The translations under genes were made by a program, and so were the position numbers. Under the pieces are notes generated by a model. That model was given only the letters and a program-made list of their open reading frames with translations. It made no database searches and was not told where the DNA came from. Of a stretch of DNA of 64,000 nt, positions 1 through 9,437 are shown piece by piece (the first letter of the stretch is position 1; each line of letters opens with the position of its first letter). The stretch is from Undibacterium sp. CCC3.4 (GTDB lineage: Bacteria; Pseudomonadota; Gammaproteobacteria; Burkholderiales; Burkholderiaceae_D): contig NZ_CP133779.1 of the NCBI RefSeq assembly GCF_034347425.1, forward strand, positions 558,001-622,000. The letters are read 5' to 3'.

Positions 1-179
1 GACAAGGTCGCCGCTTTACCAGCAACAGCGGCCGCAACGTCCGGTAAGGCTTGTGCATCGAGTACCGCGCGGATGTCCGGATACCGGGCCAGCAGGCTGG
101 CATCGAGTTCGATAATTTGTTGGCCGGACAAGACGCCATAGACGGCTTGCCCATTGTATTCATATGCGACTAACTTCAT
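1..179 (-). CDS. Fumarylacetoacetate hydrolase-family protein, N-terminal part (runs off the window)
   Basis: Reverse-strand reading frame open to the window edge. It starts at the ATG at 179-177, behind a good AAGGAG ribosome site about 6 bases upstream. The visible 59 residues begin MKLVAYEYNGQAVYGVL and continue with a GQQIIELDA segment, the usual opening of FAH/5-carboxymethyl-2-hydroxymuconate isomerase-type enzymes, whose catalytic core would lie beyond the edge. It is divergent from the LysR-type regulator starting at 314, the classical arrangement in which the regulator controls the enzyme. Identification rests on the N-terminal domain only, so the substrate cannot be told. Confidence 0.6.
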   Translation of the reverse strand, partial: MKLVAYEYNGQAVYGVLSGQQIIELDASLLARYPDIRAVLDAQALPDVAAAVAGKAATL

Positions 180-313
180 TGCATGTCTCCTTGGTTTTCG
201 AAGGGGGGCTGGCTTAACCAGCATTTCAGCAAAGTGTAGGCCATGCCATGATATGCGAGAAGACAGGTATCAGACATTTCAGCTATACTAAATATTACAT
301 AACTGGAGAGTGC

Positions 314-1231
314 ATGAACTACTCAGCATGGAAGTTGTTTGTCGATGTCAGTGAACTGGGCAGTCTGACCAAAGCGGCGTTTGCCTATGGCACGACACAG
401 CCTCACATCAGTCGGCAGATCAGCGAACTGGAACGTGAGTGCGGTGGGCGCTTATTCCAACGGACTGGGCGTGGCATGGTGTTGACGGAATTGGGGCGGC
501 GTATCGCGCCACGCGTGCGCGTCTGGATCACGCAGACTGAACAACTGGAAAACGATATCCGTGCCACGGCCGGTACGCCGGTGGGTACGGTACGTATCGG
601 CGTCTTGCCATCCACCTCGCATCCCTTGGCAAGCACGCTCTATCATGAATTAAAAAAACGCTATCCGCTGGTTCAGCTCATCGTACGCGAAGGCCAGGGG
701 GCGCAGCTGGAAACCTGGCTGGAAAGTGGCGAAGTGGATCTGGCAATCCTATACCGCCACAACCCCGTCCCCAGCAATGGCGACATTTATTTGACCAAGA
801 CACCGACATTTCTAGTCGGGCCACATGGCGATCCGCTGACGCGTGCAGAAACGGTCCGTTTCGATACACTCGATCACCTGCCGCTGATACTATTCTGCCG
901 CCCAAACTCATGGCGCGACCGCTTAGATCAATTGGCAGCAGACCGTGGCATCACGCTCAACGTCGCTGCCGAAGCCGATTCACTGGGTTTCCAAACCCAG
1001 CTCGTTGGCGGCGGCGGCATGTATGCCTTACTTGGCCCCTTCGCCATCTCAGGTGCCGACAAGGCACTGCGACTGCAGGCATCTCGGTTGGAAGAGCCAG
1101 AATTAAGCCGCTACATTGCCTTGGCAATGTCGCGCCATGTACAACTGACGCTGGCCTGCCGCGCCGTGATCGAATTAATTGAAGAAGTTGAACATCCTGA
1201 ACTCCATCAACTGCCTGTTATCAACAGCTGA
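314..1231 (+). CDS. LysR-type transcriptional regulator
   Basis: 305 residues, the normal LTTR length. Residues 1-60 form the winged helix-turn-helix (WKLFVDVSELGSLTKAA, then SRQISELERECG), followed by a linker helix and a two-lobed periplasmic-binding-protein-like effector domain starting near VGTVRIGVLPS. I chose the ATG at 314 over an in-frame ATG at 248 because GGAG lies 6 bases before it and the LTTR domain begins right there. It is divergent from the FAH-family gene at 1-179, its probable target. Its stop lies 11 bp from the stop of the convergent ABC transporter gene. The effector is unknown. Confidence 0.9.
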   Translation: MNYSAWKLFVDVSELGSLTKAAFAYGTTQPHISRQISELERECGGRLFQRTGRGMVLTELGRRIAPRVRVWITQTEQLENDIRATAGTPVGTVRIGVLPSTSHPLASTLYHELKKRYPLVQLIVREGQGAQLETWLESGEVDLAILYRHNPVPSNGDIYLTKTPTFLVGPHGDPLTRAETVRFDTLDHLPLILFCRPNSWRDRLDQLAADRGITLNVAAEADSLGFQTQLVGGGGMYALLGPFAISGADKALRLQASRLEEPELSRYIALAMSRHVQLTLACRAVIELIEEVEHPELHQLPVINS

Positions 1232-1242
1232 GCAAGATGGCT

Positions 1243-3123
1243 TCAGGCACCAGGGACTGGTTGGAACCCGGAAGAAATGGGGCGAATATCATCGTCACCC
1301 TCTTCCCCCAAAAAACCACCCGACTGACGCGACCACATACTGGCATACAGACCGCCGCGCGCCAGCAGGGTTTGGTGATCACCTTGTTCAAGGATTTCAC
1401 CACGATCGATGACAAGCAATCTATCCATCGCCGCAATGGTACTGAGCCTATGCGCAATCGCCAGCACGGTCTTGCCCTCCATTAATTGCGCCAAGCTGGT
1501 TTGTATGCTTGCCTCCACCTCCGAATCGAGCGCACTGGTGGCTTCGTCGAGCACTAAAATCGGCGCGTTCTTGAGCATCACGCGGGCAATCGCGATGCGC
1601 TGCCGTTGCCCACCCGATAGCTTCACGCCGCGTTCACCGACATGGGCGTCATACCCACGGCGGCCCTCGCCGTCGACCAAACTGAGTATAAAGTCATGCG
1701 CCGCTGCGCGTTTGGCGGCGGCGATCATGTCGGCCTCGCTGGCATCCGGTCGGCCATAGATGATATTGTCGCGCACCGAGCGATGCAGCAAAGAGCTGTC
1801 TTGCGTCACCAGACCGATTTGTGCACGCAAACTGTCTTGCGTGATGTGCGCGATATTCTGACCATCAATCAGCACACGGCCCGATTCAATATCGTAAGTA
1901 CGCAGCAGGATATTGACGATGGAAGACTTGCCTGCCCCCGAACGTCCGACCAATCCGATTTTTTCACCGGCACGGATATGCAGCGACAATTGATCAATCA
2001 CGCGCCGCGTACCGCCGTAAGAAAAACAGACCTGCTCAAAGCGCAGCTCGCCGCGCGTCACGCGCAAGGGTGCGGCGTCCTCTTGGTCACGCAAAAGATT
2101 GGGCCGCGCTAAGGTGTTGATGCCGTCCTGTACGGTCCCGACATGTTCGAACAGCGCCGCCATTTCCCACAACATCCAATGCGAAAAACTATTGACGCGA
2201 ATAGCCATCGCGGTTGCCGCTGCGACCGCCCCCACGCCCAACTGATCTTGCGTCCACAAGTGCATCGCCAACCCGGCCACAGCAAGTATCAACAGCATAT
2301 TGAGCGTATGCAGCAGCACATCGGAGGCGGTAATCAAACGACTTTGGCCGTAAGCCGTTTGCAAATATTCTTGCATCGCCACCTTGGCATAATTCGCCTC
2401 GCGGCGCGAATGAGAAAACAACTTGATCGTCGTCATATTCGCATACGCATCGGTGATGCGGCCGGTCAGCATTGAGTGCGCATCAGATTGCTCTTGTGAG
2501 ACTTTGGTCATACGCGGTACGAAGAAACTCAGCGCCAAAATATACAAACTGATATACACCAAGAACGGCAGCAGCAGCCAAGTATTGAGCGCGCCGGCCA
2601 ATACCACCATGGTGACGAAGGTGACGCTGACAAAGACCAGCGCATCGGCCATCACAAACGCAATATCGCGTACCGCCATCGCGGTTTGCATGACCTTAGC
2701 CGATACCCGTCCGGCAAATTCATTGGCATAGAAACTACTGCTTTGACCCAACATCAAGCGATGAAACAGCCAACGTAAGCGCATCGGCATATTGCTGCCT
2801 ATGGTTTGCCAGCGCAGCAGTGCACCGAGGCCGACCAAGAGCGGGCTGGCCAACATGATCCCAGCCAGAACAAGTAGCTGCCCGCGCGCATCAATCCAAA
2901 GGCGCTCGGGCGAGATGTTCGCCAACTGGTCAACGATGCTGCCCAGCATATTGAACAATAAAGCGTCAAATGCCCCGCTGGCAGCACTGCACAGCGCCAT
3001 CGCGGCGATATAGCGGCGCACACCGTCAGTGCAATGCCAAAGAAATGCCAATAGTCTTTGGGGCGGACGCACCGGCTCCGCATCGGGATAGGGATGAGCT
3101 AATTTTTCAAACACACCAAACAT
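1243..3123 (-). CDS. ABC transporter, fused permease and ATP-binding protein (exporter type)
   Basis: 626 residues in the half-transporter layout of MsbA-like exporters: a six-helix transmembrane domain (about 35-330) followed by a nucleotide-binding domain. The ATPase motifs are all visible: Walker A GRSGAGKSS, Q-loop region GLVTQDSSLL, signature LSGGQRQR, Walker B ILVLDEATSALD and switch histidine in AIAHRLSTI. It acts in the inner membrane as a dimer. No substrate is evident; lipid or drug export are the usual roles of this class. It stands alone, convergent with the LysR gene. The region 3124-3321 upstream holds no recognisable gene. Confidence 0.9.
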   Translation of the reverse strand: MFGVFEKLAHPYPDAEPVRPPQRLLAFLWHCTDGVRRYIAAMALCSAASGAFDALLFNMLGSIVDQLANISPERLWIDARGQLLVLAGIMLASPLLVGLGALLRWQTIGSNMPMRLRWLFHRLMLGQSSSFYANEFAGRVSAKVMQTAMAVRDIAFVMADALVFVSVTFVTMVVLAGALNTWLLLPFLVYISLYILALSFFVPRMTKVSQEQSDAHSMLTGRITDAYANMTTIKLFSHSRREANYAKVAMQEYLQTAYGQSRLITASDVLLHTLNMLLILAVAGLAMHLWTQDQLGVGAVAAATAMAIRVNSFSHWMLWEMAALFEHVGTVQDGINTLARPNLLRDQEDAAPLRVTRGELRFEQVCFSYGGTRRVIDQLSLHIRAGEKIGLVGRSGAGKSSIVNILLRTYDIESGRVLIDGQNIAHITQDSLRAQIGLVTQDSSLLHRSVRDNIIYGRPDASEADMIAAAKRAAAHDFILSLVDGEGRRGYDAHVGERGVKLSGGQRQRIAIARVMLKNAPILVLDEATSALDSEVEASIQTSLAQLMEGKTVLAIAHRLSTIAAMDRLLVIDRGEILEQGDHQTLLARGGLYASMWSRQSGGFLGEEGDDDIRPISSGFQPVPGA

Positions 3124-3321
3124 AGATTCTCCAATCGCGCTGCTACCTGCGCGTCCTTAAGCACCCACGCGCCAGCGAAGGCAGAGTGGGCCGGTGGAAT
3201 GTTTTACATGTAACAGGGGAAGCGCAGAAATTGCCTTGGAGCAAGTAGTTTCGTCGCGACGACCAGCTTAGTCATCTGAATTGGAAATTAGTTCTGAGGG
3301 GACACAGAAAAATTTTTTGAT

Positions 3322-3361
3322 GTGGGAATGCGCGGACTCCAGCAAGCTGGCCGCGCCCCAC
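3322..3361 (-). terminator. Hairpin terminator of the amidohydrolase gene
   Basis: A bulged inverted repeat (GTGGG/CCCAC outer arms, GCGCGG/CCGCGC middle, CCAGC/GCTGG inner, AA loop) begins 5 bp beyond the amidohydrolase stop. On the reverse strand an A-then-T run follows. Read directly from sequence. Confidence 0.6.
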
Positions 3362-3365
3362 AAAT

Positions 3366-4712
3366 TTAAGGCAGGCTGTTTTTATAAATCTGCCCATCCT
3401 TCATGATCACAAGAAAATTCTTGCCGGGATCGGCCACAAGCTGAAGATGGGCGAGCGGATCTCCATCAACCAGCAACAAATCGGCCAAGGCCCCCTCCTG
3501 CACCACGCCAAGTTTGCCGGCATACGGGCTGCGCGCGCCCGACAGGGCCAGCAAGGCGGCATTGTCGGCCGTTGCCATTTTCAAGGCTTCCGCCGGCGTA
3601 TACCAGCGCAGCATATCGACTAATTGTTGACCTTGTTTGGCTGCGGCTTGGGCGCTGAACAGTATGTCGGTGCCCCAGGCAGTTTTGATTTGATACTTCT
3701 TGGCCAGCGCATAAGCATGTTCGGTGCCGCCGACCATTTCGAGTTCTTTCTTACGGTTAGACGAGCCTTCGGCATGGCTGGAATGGCCGTCGTCCAAGAA
3801 CGGCTGCAAGCTCCACCAAATGCCTTTTTTCGCCATCAACTGGGCCGTCGCCTCATCGAGCAATTGCCCATGATCGATGCATTGAACGCCGGCTTCGATC
3901 GCTTGGCGCACCGCACGCGGCGTGTAGGCATGCACGGTCACATACGTGCCCCAGTTAGCAGCCGCTTCGACTGCCGCACGCAACTCTTCCACCGTATATT
4001 GGGTCACGTCGAGCGGATCCATGCTCGACGAAACGCCGCCACCGGCCATCAATTTCAGTTGCGTCGCCCCAAGTGCCAACAACTCGCGGCTGCGCATGCG
4101 CACGGTGTCGGCATTGTCGGCAATGACCGTGGCACCGACTCGCTCGGCATATGAGGAAGCACCGGCTTGGATAGGAAATTCATTGGGAAAACGAAAATCG
4201 CCATGACCGCCGGTTTGCGACAGGAAGGCACCGCTGGGCCAAATCCGCGGACCGGGTACCAAGCCACTGTCTATACCCCGTTTCAAACCGAATACCGGTC
4301 CGCCCAAGTCGCGCACGCTGGTAAAGCCGCGCTGCAACATGTCGGCGGCGGCCTTGACTGCCGCCACATTGATGTAACCGATATCGGCCGTCAGCAAGAC
4401 CATCTGCGGCACAGTTGCAAACATCAGATGGGTGTGGGCATCGATCAAGCCCGGCATCAGGGTGCGCCCTTTGCCTTGGATGATGCGGGTCGCCGAACCG
4501 GCCGCCGCTTGCAGCGGTGTGCGCGAAATTTTGACGATGTACTTGCCATCTACCAAGACATCCGATGGTGCCGACAAGCTCGTGCCGGTGCCATCAAAAA
4601 TACGTACTTGCTGGAACAGCACGGCCTCGGCCTGGGAATTTTGCGTAAAAGCAAGCATCAGGCAGGCGGCCTGCATGATGCGTACTGTGGATGTTTTCAA
4701 GATGGATGGCAT
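3366..4712 (-). CDS. Exported amidohydrolase-family protein (imidazolonepropionase/Xaa-Pro dipeptidase type)
   Basis: 448 residues. The ATG at 4712 is chosen because AAGGAG precedes it and the protein then opens with a signal peptide (MPSILKTSTVRIMQAACLML, cleavage near SQAEA); the longer frame up to 4844 would bury this signal. Metal site residues of the amidohydrolase superfamily are present: HxH in LIDAHTHLMF, a lysine in TQLKLMAGGG, histidines in VTVHAYT and CIDHGQLLD, and the aspartate in AWGTDILF. Such periplasmic enzymes hydrolyse dipeptides or cyclic amides; the substrate here is not deducible. It is divergent from the phosphoesterase gene at 5012. Confidence 0.85.
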   Translation of the reverse strand: MPSILKTSTVRIMQAACLMLAFTQNSQAEAVLFQQVRIFDGTGTSLSAPSDVLVDGKYIVKISRTPLQAAAGSATRIIQGKGRTLMPGLIDAHTHLMFATVPQMVLLTADIGYINVAAVKAAADMLQRGFTSVRDLGGPVFGLKRGIDSGLVPGPRIWPSGAFLSQTGGHGDFRFPNEFPIQAGASSYAERVGATVIADNADTVRMRSRELLALGATQLKLMAGGGVSSSMDPLDVTQYTVEELRAAVEAAANWGTYVTVHAYTPRAVRQAIEAGVQCIDHGQLLDEATAQLMAKKGIWWSLQPFLDDGHSSHAEGSSNRKKELEMVGGTEHAYALAKKYQIKTAWGTDILFSAQAAAKQGQQLVDMLRWYTPAEALKMATADNAALLALSGARSPYAGKLGVVQEGALADLLLVDGDPLAHLQLVADPGKNFLVIMKDGQIYKNSLP

Positions 4713-5011
4713 GTCTGCTGCTCCTTGTGGCTGGTGGGCTATGCATCCAATCAAGGATAGCAGTAAGCGATGAATGCGCAAGCTGCGCGCACATTGCTTC
4801 GTCTGAGCCTGGGGGTCTGCAATAGTTCCATCGAGGCGCAGCACTGCATATCGAGCAGCGCGGCCAGGCGATGGTGAAATGTCATTAAAAGTTCATATTT
4901 GCAAGTTTATTTTCTGCCATGCTGACGAACTGTGATTTTTAGCCCAAAACGATTTGGCGCTGCGATTGCACCGTTGTCTGTCGACATCCAACCTTGCTAC
5001 AGGATTATTCC

Positions 5012-7303
5012 ATGTCTAATTCGAAAAACGCATCAATGCATTTTTCTCTCAGTGCGATCGCCGCAGCGGCCGCTTTGCTGTCTGCTTGTTCCGGCAGCTC
5101 CACCGTCAGCGCTCCGACTGTCATCCTTAAGGGCGTGGTCACAGCCAGCGCCTTGATCGCCGGTTCAGCTACCGACCCGACCATCAAGGCCGGTTACCAT
5201 CAAGCGGCACTGGTCTGCGTCGACGCCAATAACAATGGCAAATGCGACAGCAGCGAAAATCCGGTCAGCACCGATGCCAACGGTAATTTCTCAATTACTC
5301 TGCCAGCCAATGCTGCGCTGATCGCCGACCTCGGTACCAGTGCAACTAACAGCGCCAGCGGCGCTAAATTAGCCAGCCGCAATGTGTTCCGTGTCTCGAT
5401 CGATCAAGTCGCCGAACAAGCTGGCACCGGCATCGTGATCAGCTCGCTGTCGTCGGAAGTGACACGCATGAGTGAAGCCAATGGCAGCACCTATGCAGTC
5501 GAAAAACAAAATCTCGCGACCCGTCTCGGCGTGGCAGTAACAGCCGTTCTGAGCGACGTCAACAGCGCTACCGGCACGACCCAAGCCGCCTTGCTGAGCG
5601 AAGCCAACACTTTGAGCAATCGCTTCGCCTACGCCATCACCAAGCTCGACCGCGGTGATTTGTTTCCCGATGCGCTGGCGGTACCGGGTGGCGATCCGCG
5701 CCTGAAAGGTTTGGGCAATGTCACGGCCATCACAGCCAATACGGCCGATACGCGCGCACCGATCACTTTCTTACAATCGCAGCAAGCCGCGTTCAACGTC
5801 GAAGGCGTGCCACGTTACGATCATATTTTCATTGTCATGCTGGAAAATAAAGCGACTTCATCGATTTTGAATTCGCCATTCGCACCGAAAATCAACGGCT
5901 ATTTGCAAGCTGGCAATCAATTGACCAGCTACTATGCAACCGGCTACCCAAGTGAGCCGAACTACACCGCACTCGGTGGCGCCGATGATTTCGGTATCGC
6001 CGATGACAGCCAATGGAATTGCGACGCCACCGGTGCCAATGCGGTACAAGACACGCCGGTACCGGACAATACCCAGCCTGGCTTAGCCAGCTCGCCGTTT
6101 GCCTCGACTTGTACCCAAGTAGCGGCGGTCAATCACAATATTGTCGGCAAAGCGAATTTGTTCAATGCTCTCAGCAAGGTCGGCTTGAGCTGGAGAACCT
6201 ATAACGAGTCGACCAATCCGGGCCAAGATTTACGTACCGACAGCGTGGCTGACGCCGCCGTGATCGCCACCGATCATGTCTATGCACCGGGCACTCTGGG
6301 CGGCAATACCAGCACCATCGGTAACGCCGCATTAACACTGTCCATGCCGGCCGGCCTGTACAAAACCAAGCATCATCCAGGCATGGCGTATCAAAATGTG
6401 CGCAGTGCCCCGGAATGGAAATACAGTAACCGCACCATGGGTGGCGGTCAGTGGGATGCTGTTTTGAAAAACGGCAGTGCCTATGCGATTCCGGCCAATT
6501 ACAATGCCGATCAATTCGGTACAGATTTGCTATCTGGTAATGTCGGCAGCATCAACTTCATCATGCCCGATCAGTGCGACGACATGCATGGCATCACCAT
6601 CAAAGGCACGCTCAATGGCGTGGTCACCTCGGCCAGTGATTGCTCCAGTGTTGCCAACAACGTCGCCGTTGCCACCGGCGGCGCGATCATCACCCGCGGC
6701 GATAATTTCATCGATGGTTTGGTGAAGAAAATCCAAGCTTCACCGTTGTGGACTAACCCGCAAAAACGCGTCGCCATCGTCTTGATGTTCGATGAAGGTA
6801 ATGCCACCACTGGTCTCAATTCCTGCTGCGGCTGGAATGTCGCCAACAGTACCGTCGCTAATCCGCTCAAGCAAAATGCTGATGGCAGTTGGTCGGTCGA
6901 CAGCAGCATCAACAACTACAGCAAGGGGAATCGTGGCCACGGTCAAAGTGTGTTCGGCATACTCAACAACCAAGCCAAAGCACCGAAGGGAATTGCCGAC
7001 AGCGATGCCTACAGCCACTTCTCCTTCGTGCGCACCTTGCAAGACATGTTCGGCCTGGCCGATCCGGTCAATGATGCGAGCTATATGAATCGTTCCAAGT
7101 ACACGGAAAAATTCATCTCGGCTAACATCCTCAATTTGCCGGAATATACAGGCAGCGCCGATACCCACTTTGACTCGGTTCGTCCGATCAATCACGCCTT
7201 CGTGATTCCGGCGACCTATGTACAAAAGCAAACCGCTGACGTCACGACACCGGCACAAACCGGTGCCGACGTCAACCAAACCAGTGTCTGGGCTTTGAAA
7301 TAA
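5012..7303 (+). CDS. Phosphoesterase-family lipoprotein (acid phosphatase/phospholipase C-like)
   Basis: 763 residues. The start at 5012 has a weak AGGA upstream and yields a lipoprotein signal ending in LLSAC (lipobox). Residues about 30-230 form an extension with an EF-hand-like DANNNGKCD segment. The catalytic domain begins at YDHIFIVMLENK, the hallmark of the PF04185 phosphoesterases, and continues with MPDQCDDMHG, the metal-binding LMFDEG and NRGHGQSVFG. It probably releases phosphate from organic phosphoesters at the cell surface. A GC-rich hairpin follows its stop, and the di-haem peroxidase lipoprotein gene begins 66 bp downstream, so the two may be co-regulated. Confidence 0.8.
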   Translation: MSNSKNASMHFSLSAIAAAAALLSACSGSSTVSAPTVILKGVVTASALIAGSATDPTIKAGYHQAALVCVDANNNGKCDSSENPVSTDANGNFSITLPANAALIADLGTSATNSASGAKLASRNVFRVSIDQVAEQAGTGIVISSLSSEVTRMSEANGSTYAVEKQNLATRLGVAVTAVLSDVNSATGTTQAALLSEANTLSNRFAYAITKLDRGDLFPDALAVPGGDPRLKGLGNVTAITANTADTRAPITFLQSQQAAFNVEGVPRYDHIFIVMLENKATSSILNSPFAPKINGYLQAGNQLTSYYATGYPSEPNYTALGGADDFGIADDSQWNCDATGANAVQDTPVPDNTQPGLASSPFASTCTQVAAVNHNIVGKANLFNALSKVGLSWRTYNESTNPGQDLRTDSVADAAVIATDHVYAPGTLGGNTSTIGNAALTLSMPAGLYKTKHHPGMAYQNVRSAPEWKYSNRTMGGGQWDAVLKNGSAYAIPANYNADQFGTDLLSGNVGSINFIMPDQCDDMHGITIKGTLNGVVTSASDCSSVANNVAVATGGAIITRGDNFIDGLVKKIQASPLWTNPQKRVAIVLMFDEGNATTGLNSCCGWNVANSTVANPLKQNADGSWSVDSSINNYSKGNRGHGQSVFGILNNQAKAPKGIADSDAYSHFSFVRTLQDMFGLADPVNDASYMNRSKYTEKFISANILNLPEYTGSADTHFDSVRPINHAFVIPATYVQKQTADVTTPAQTGADVNQTSVWALK

Positions 7304-7321
7304 GCCCTCCCCGCCTTACCC

Positions 7322-7353
7322 CTGCCGGCGTGCTGCATTGCACGCGCCGGCAG
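7322..7353 (+). terminator. GC-rich stem-loop after the phosphoesterase gene
   Basis: CTGCCGGC...GCCGGCAG arms with an inner GTGC/GCAC pair and a short bulge, followed by TTGATTT. There is no strong T-run, so it may attenuate rather than stop transcription into the next gene. Confidence 0.4.
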
Positions 7354-7369
7354 CTTGATTTGATCGACT

Positions 7370-8728
7370 ATGCATAACTCTTTCTGCCTCCCCGTCCGCC
7401 ACGTGTTCGTCAGTTTGTTAACTCTGGCGCTGTGTGCCTGCGGCGGCCCGAACAAAGTCGGCGACACCGTCGCTACCAGCAACAACGTCAGTGCCAGCGT
7501 GAGCAAGCTCAGTGCCGCAGCCTTGGTCGGACAAAAAATATTTTTTGACCAGAACCTCTCGGGTTCCGGCAAGATGTCGTGCGCCACCTGCCACGATCCG
7601 AATTTCGCGTATGGTCCGCCGAATAAGTTGGCGGTGCAATTAGGCGGTATCGCGCTCGATCAGCCCGGCAGCCGCGCTGCGCCATCCTTGCGTTATAAAG
7701 ACGTGACACCGGCCTATGCCGATCTGCTCGACAATCCCGATGGCATCAGCGCGCCCGGACCGGGCGGCGGGTTTACCCAAGACGGCCGGGTCGACAGTTT
7801 GGCGGCACAAGCCGCCATTCCCTTGCTCAATGCGGCCGAAATGGCCAATGCCAGTGGCGACGCCGTGGTCGCCAAATTGAAAACTGCCAGCTATGCTGCA
7901 CTGTTTACCGCCGCCTTCGGGACCGATGCCTTCGCCGACAGCAAGGCCGCCTTTAACAATGCCACATTGGCTTTGCAAGCATTTCAATTGGAAGACAGCA
8001 GCTTTCATCCATACAGCAGCAAATTCGATTTACATGCATCGAATAAGCTCGGCGGCACCTTCAGCGCTGCCGAGGCACGCGGATTGAAAATTTTTTCCGA
8101 CCCGAACACCGGCAATTGCGCTTCCTGTCATTATCAAGGTGCCGGACGCGAAGGCAGCTCCGGTCTGTTCACCGATTTTTCCTATGCAGCCATCGGCGTG
8201 CCGCGCAACCGTGCCAACGCAGTCAATCTGGACCCGAGCTTCATCGATGAAGGCATTTGCGGCCCGTTCCGGCGCGACCATTTGCCCGCCACGGCCAACA
8301 GCGCCAATGCTTATTGCGGCATGTTTAAAACACCGACGCTGCGTAATGTCAGCACACGCCAAGTGTTTTTCCATAACGGCGTACTGACTTCTTTGCTGCA
8401 GGTACTGCAGTTTTATAATACCCGCGATACCAATCCTGAGATCTGGTACCCGACCATCGGCGGCACGGCCTTGAAAACCCCGAGCGCCAACTTTCCGAAC
8501 TACGGTTTGATCACCACCCAGTACAGCGGTGGCACTGTCAGTAAATACGATGATTTACCGGCTCGGTATCGCGCGAATATCGATACCCAGTTGCCACTGG
8601 ACGGACGTAAAGCCGGCAGCAAGCCGCCGATGTCAGACCAAGACCTGGCCGACTTGGCCTGCTTTCTCGGCACGCTGAACGATGGCTATCAAGCCGGCAG
8701 TCCGACCAACAACGCAGCCTGCCAATAA
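7370..8728 (+). CDS. Di-haem cytochrome c peroxidase/MauG-family lipoprotein
   Basis: 452 residues. The N-terminus is a short hydrophobic signal ending in LALCAC, a probable lipidation site. Two CxxCH haem c motifs are visible: CATCH near residue 66 (SCATCHDPNFAYG) and CASCH near residue 249 (GNCASCHYQG), as in bacterial cytochrome c peroxidases and MauG-like enzymes. The C-terminal region contains GMFKTPTLRNVSTRQVFFHNG, typical of the family. It acts in the periplasm or outer membrane and reduces peroxide or oxidises a partner. It follows the phosphoesterase lipoprotein and precedes another lipoprotein on the same strand. Confidence 0.88.
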   Translation: MHNSFCLPVRHVFVSLLTLALCACGGPNKVGDTVATSNNVSASVSKLSAAALVGQKIFFDQNLSGSGKMSCATCHDPNFAYGPPNKLAVQLGGIALDQPGSRAAPSLRYKDVTPAYADLLDNPDGISAPGPGGGFTQDGRVDSLAAQAAIPLLNAAEMANASGDAVVAKLKTASYAALFTAAFGTDAFADSKAAFNNATLALQAFQLEDSSFHPYSSKFDLHASNKLGGTFSAAEARGLKIFSDPNTGNCASCHYQGAGREGSSGLFTDFSYAAIGVPRNRANAVNLDPSFIDEGICGPFRRDHLPATANSANAYCGMFKTPTLRNVSTRQVFFHNGVLTSLLQVLQFYNTRDTNPEIWYPTIGGTALKTPSANFPNYGLITTQYSGGTVSKYDDLPARYRANIDTQLPLDGRKAGSKPPMSDQDLADLACFLGTLNDGYQAGSPTNNAACQ

Positions 8729-8768
8729 GCGCGCCACATTGCGTCATTTTAAAATATTGAAGACCATT

Positions 8769-9419
8769 ATGTTCAACATGAAAAAACTGCTTCCTACCCT
8801 ATGCGTCACCGCGGCACTGAGTGTGCTGTCGGCCTGCAGCGGCCAAACCGAACTCAATCGCGAAAATCTGCAAGTCGGCATGCAAGCCTATCTGGCGCAA
8901 CGCGGCGATCTGTGTCTGGCAAAAAATACCTGGCCCATCGATGTCACGCAAAAGGAAATCGATCTCGGTGCGCGGAATGCCCTGCAAATGCCTGTACTCG
9001 AACGCCTAGGCTTGGTAAAATCTTCGGTGGCCAAAGTGATCAGCAGCGACGAAGACCGCAGTGCCGAAATGCTGGTACACCGCTATGAGTTGAGCGCACG
9101 TGGACGCGAATTTTATCTGAGCAAACCGATGCGCAGCATGAAATCCGATGGCAGCAGCAAAACTGCCAACGGCGATTTATGCGCAGCGAAACTAACGCTC
9201 GATCGCGTTGTTGACTGGCAAGCCGTCAGCAGCAGCGGCAGTGAGAAAATGGTCGTGGTCAATTACACTTATCGCGTCAGCGCCGCCGACTGGGTCAAGG
9301 ATGCGGAGATTCAAAAGGTATTCCCGATGCTGGCACGCGTCATCAACGGTGCCGGCAGCATGCAATTACAAGAAAGTTTCAAACTCACGCCCACAGCTTG
9401 GGTGGCGGTCGATTTATAA
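8769..9419 (+). CDS. Lipoprotein of unknown function
   Basis: 216 residues from the ATG at 8769 (another at 8778). The signal KKLLPTLCVTAALSVLSAC ends in a clear lipobox. The mature part has no motif I recognise; it contains KTANGDLCAAKLTLDRVVDW and a VVVNYTYRVSAADWV strand-like stretch, suggesting a small beta-rich fold. It lies 40 bp after the peroxidase gene and 18 bp before the hydroxylase gene, so it is likely in one transcription unit with them. Confidence 0.65.
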   Translation: MFNMKKLLPTLCVTAALSVLSACSGQTELNRENLQVGMQAYLAQRGDLCLAKNTWPIDVTQKEIDLGARNALQMPVLERLGLVKSSVAKVISSDEDRSAEMLVHRYELSARGREFYLSKPMRSMKSDGSSKTANGDLCAAKLTLDRVVDWQAVSSSGSEKMVVVNYTYRVSAADWVKDAEIQKVFPMLARVINGAGSMQLQESFKLTPTAWVAVDL

Positions 9420-9437
9420 GCGGAGTCTGGCCTAAGT

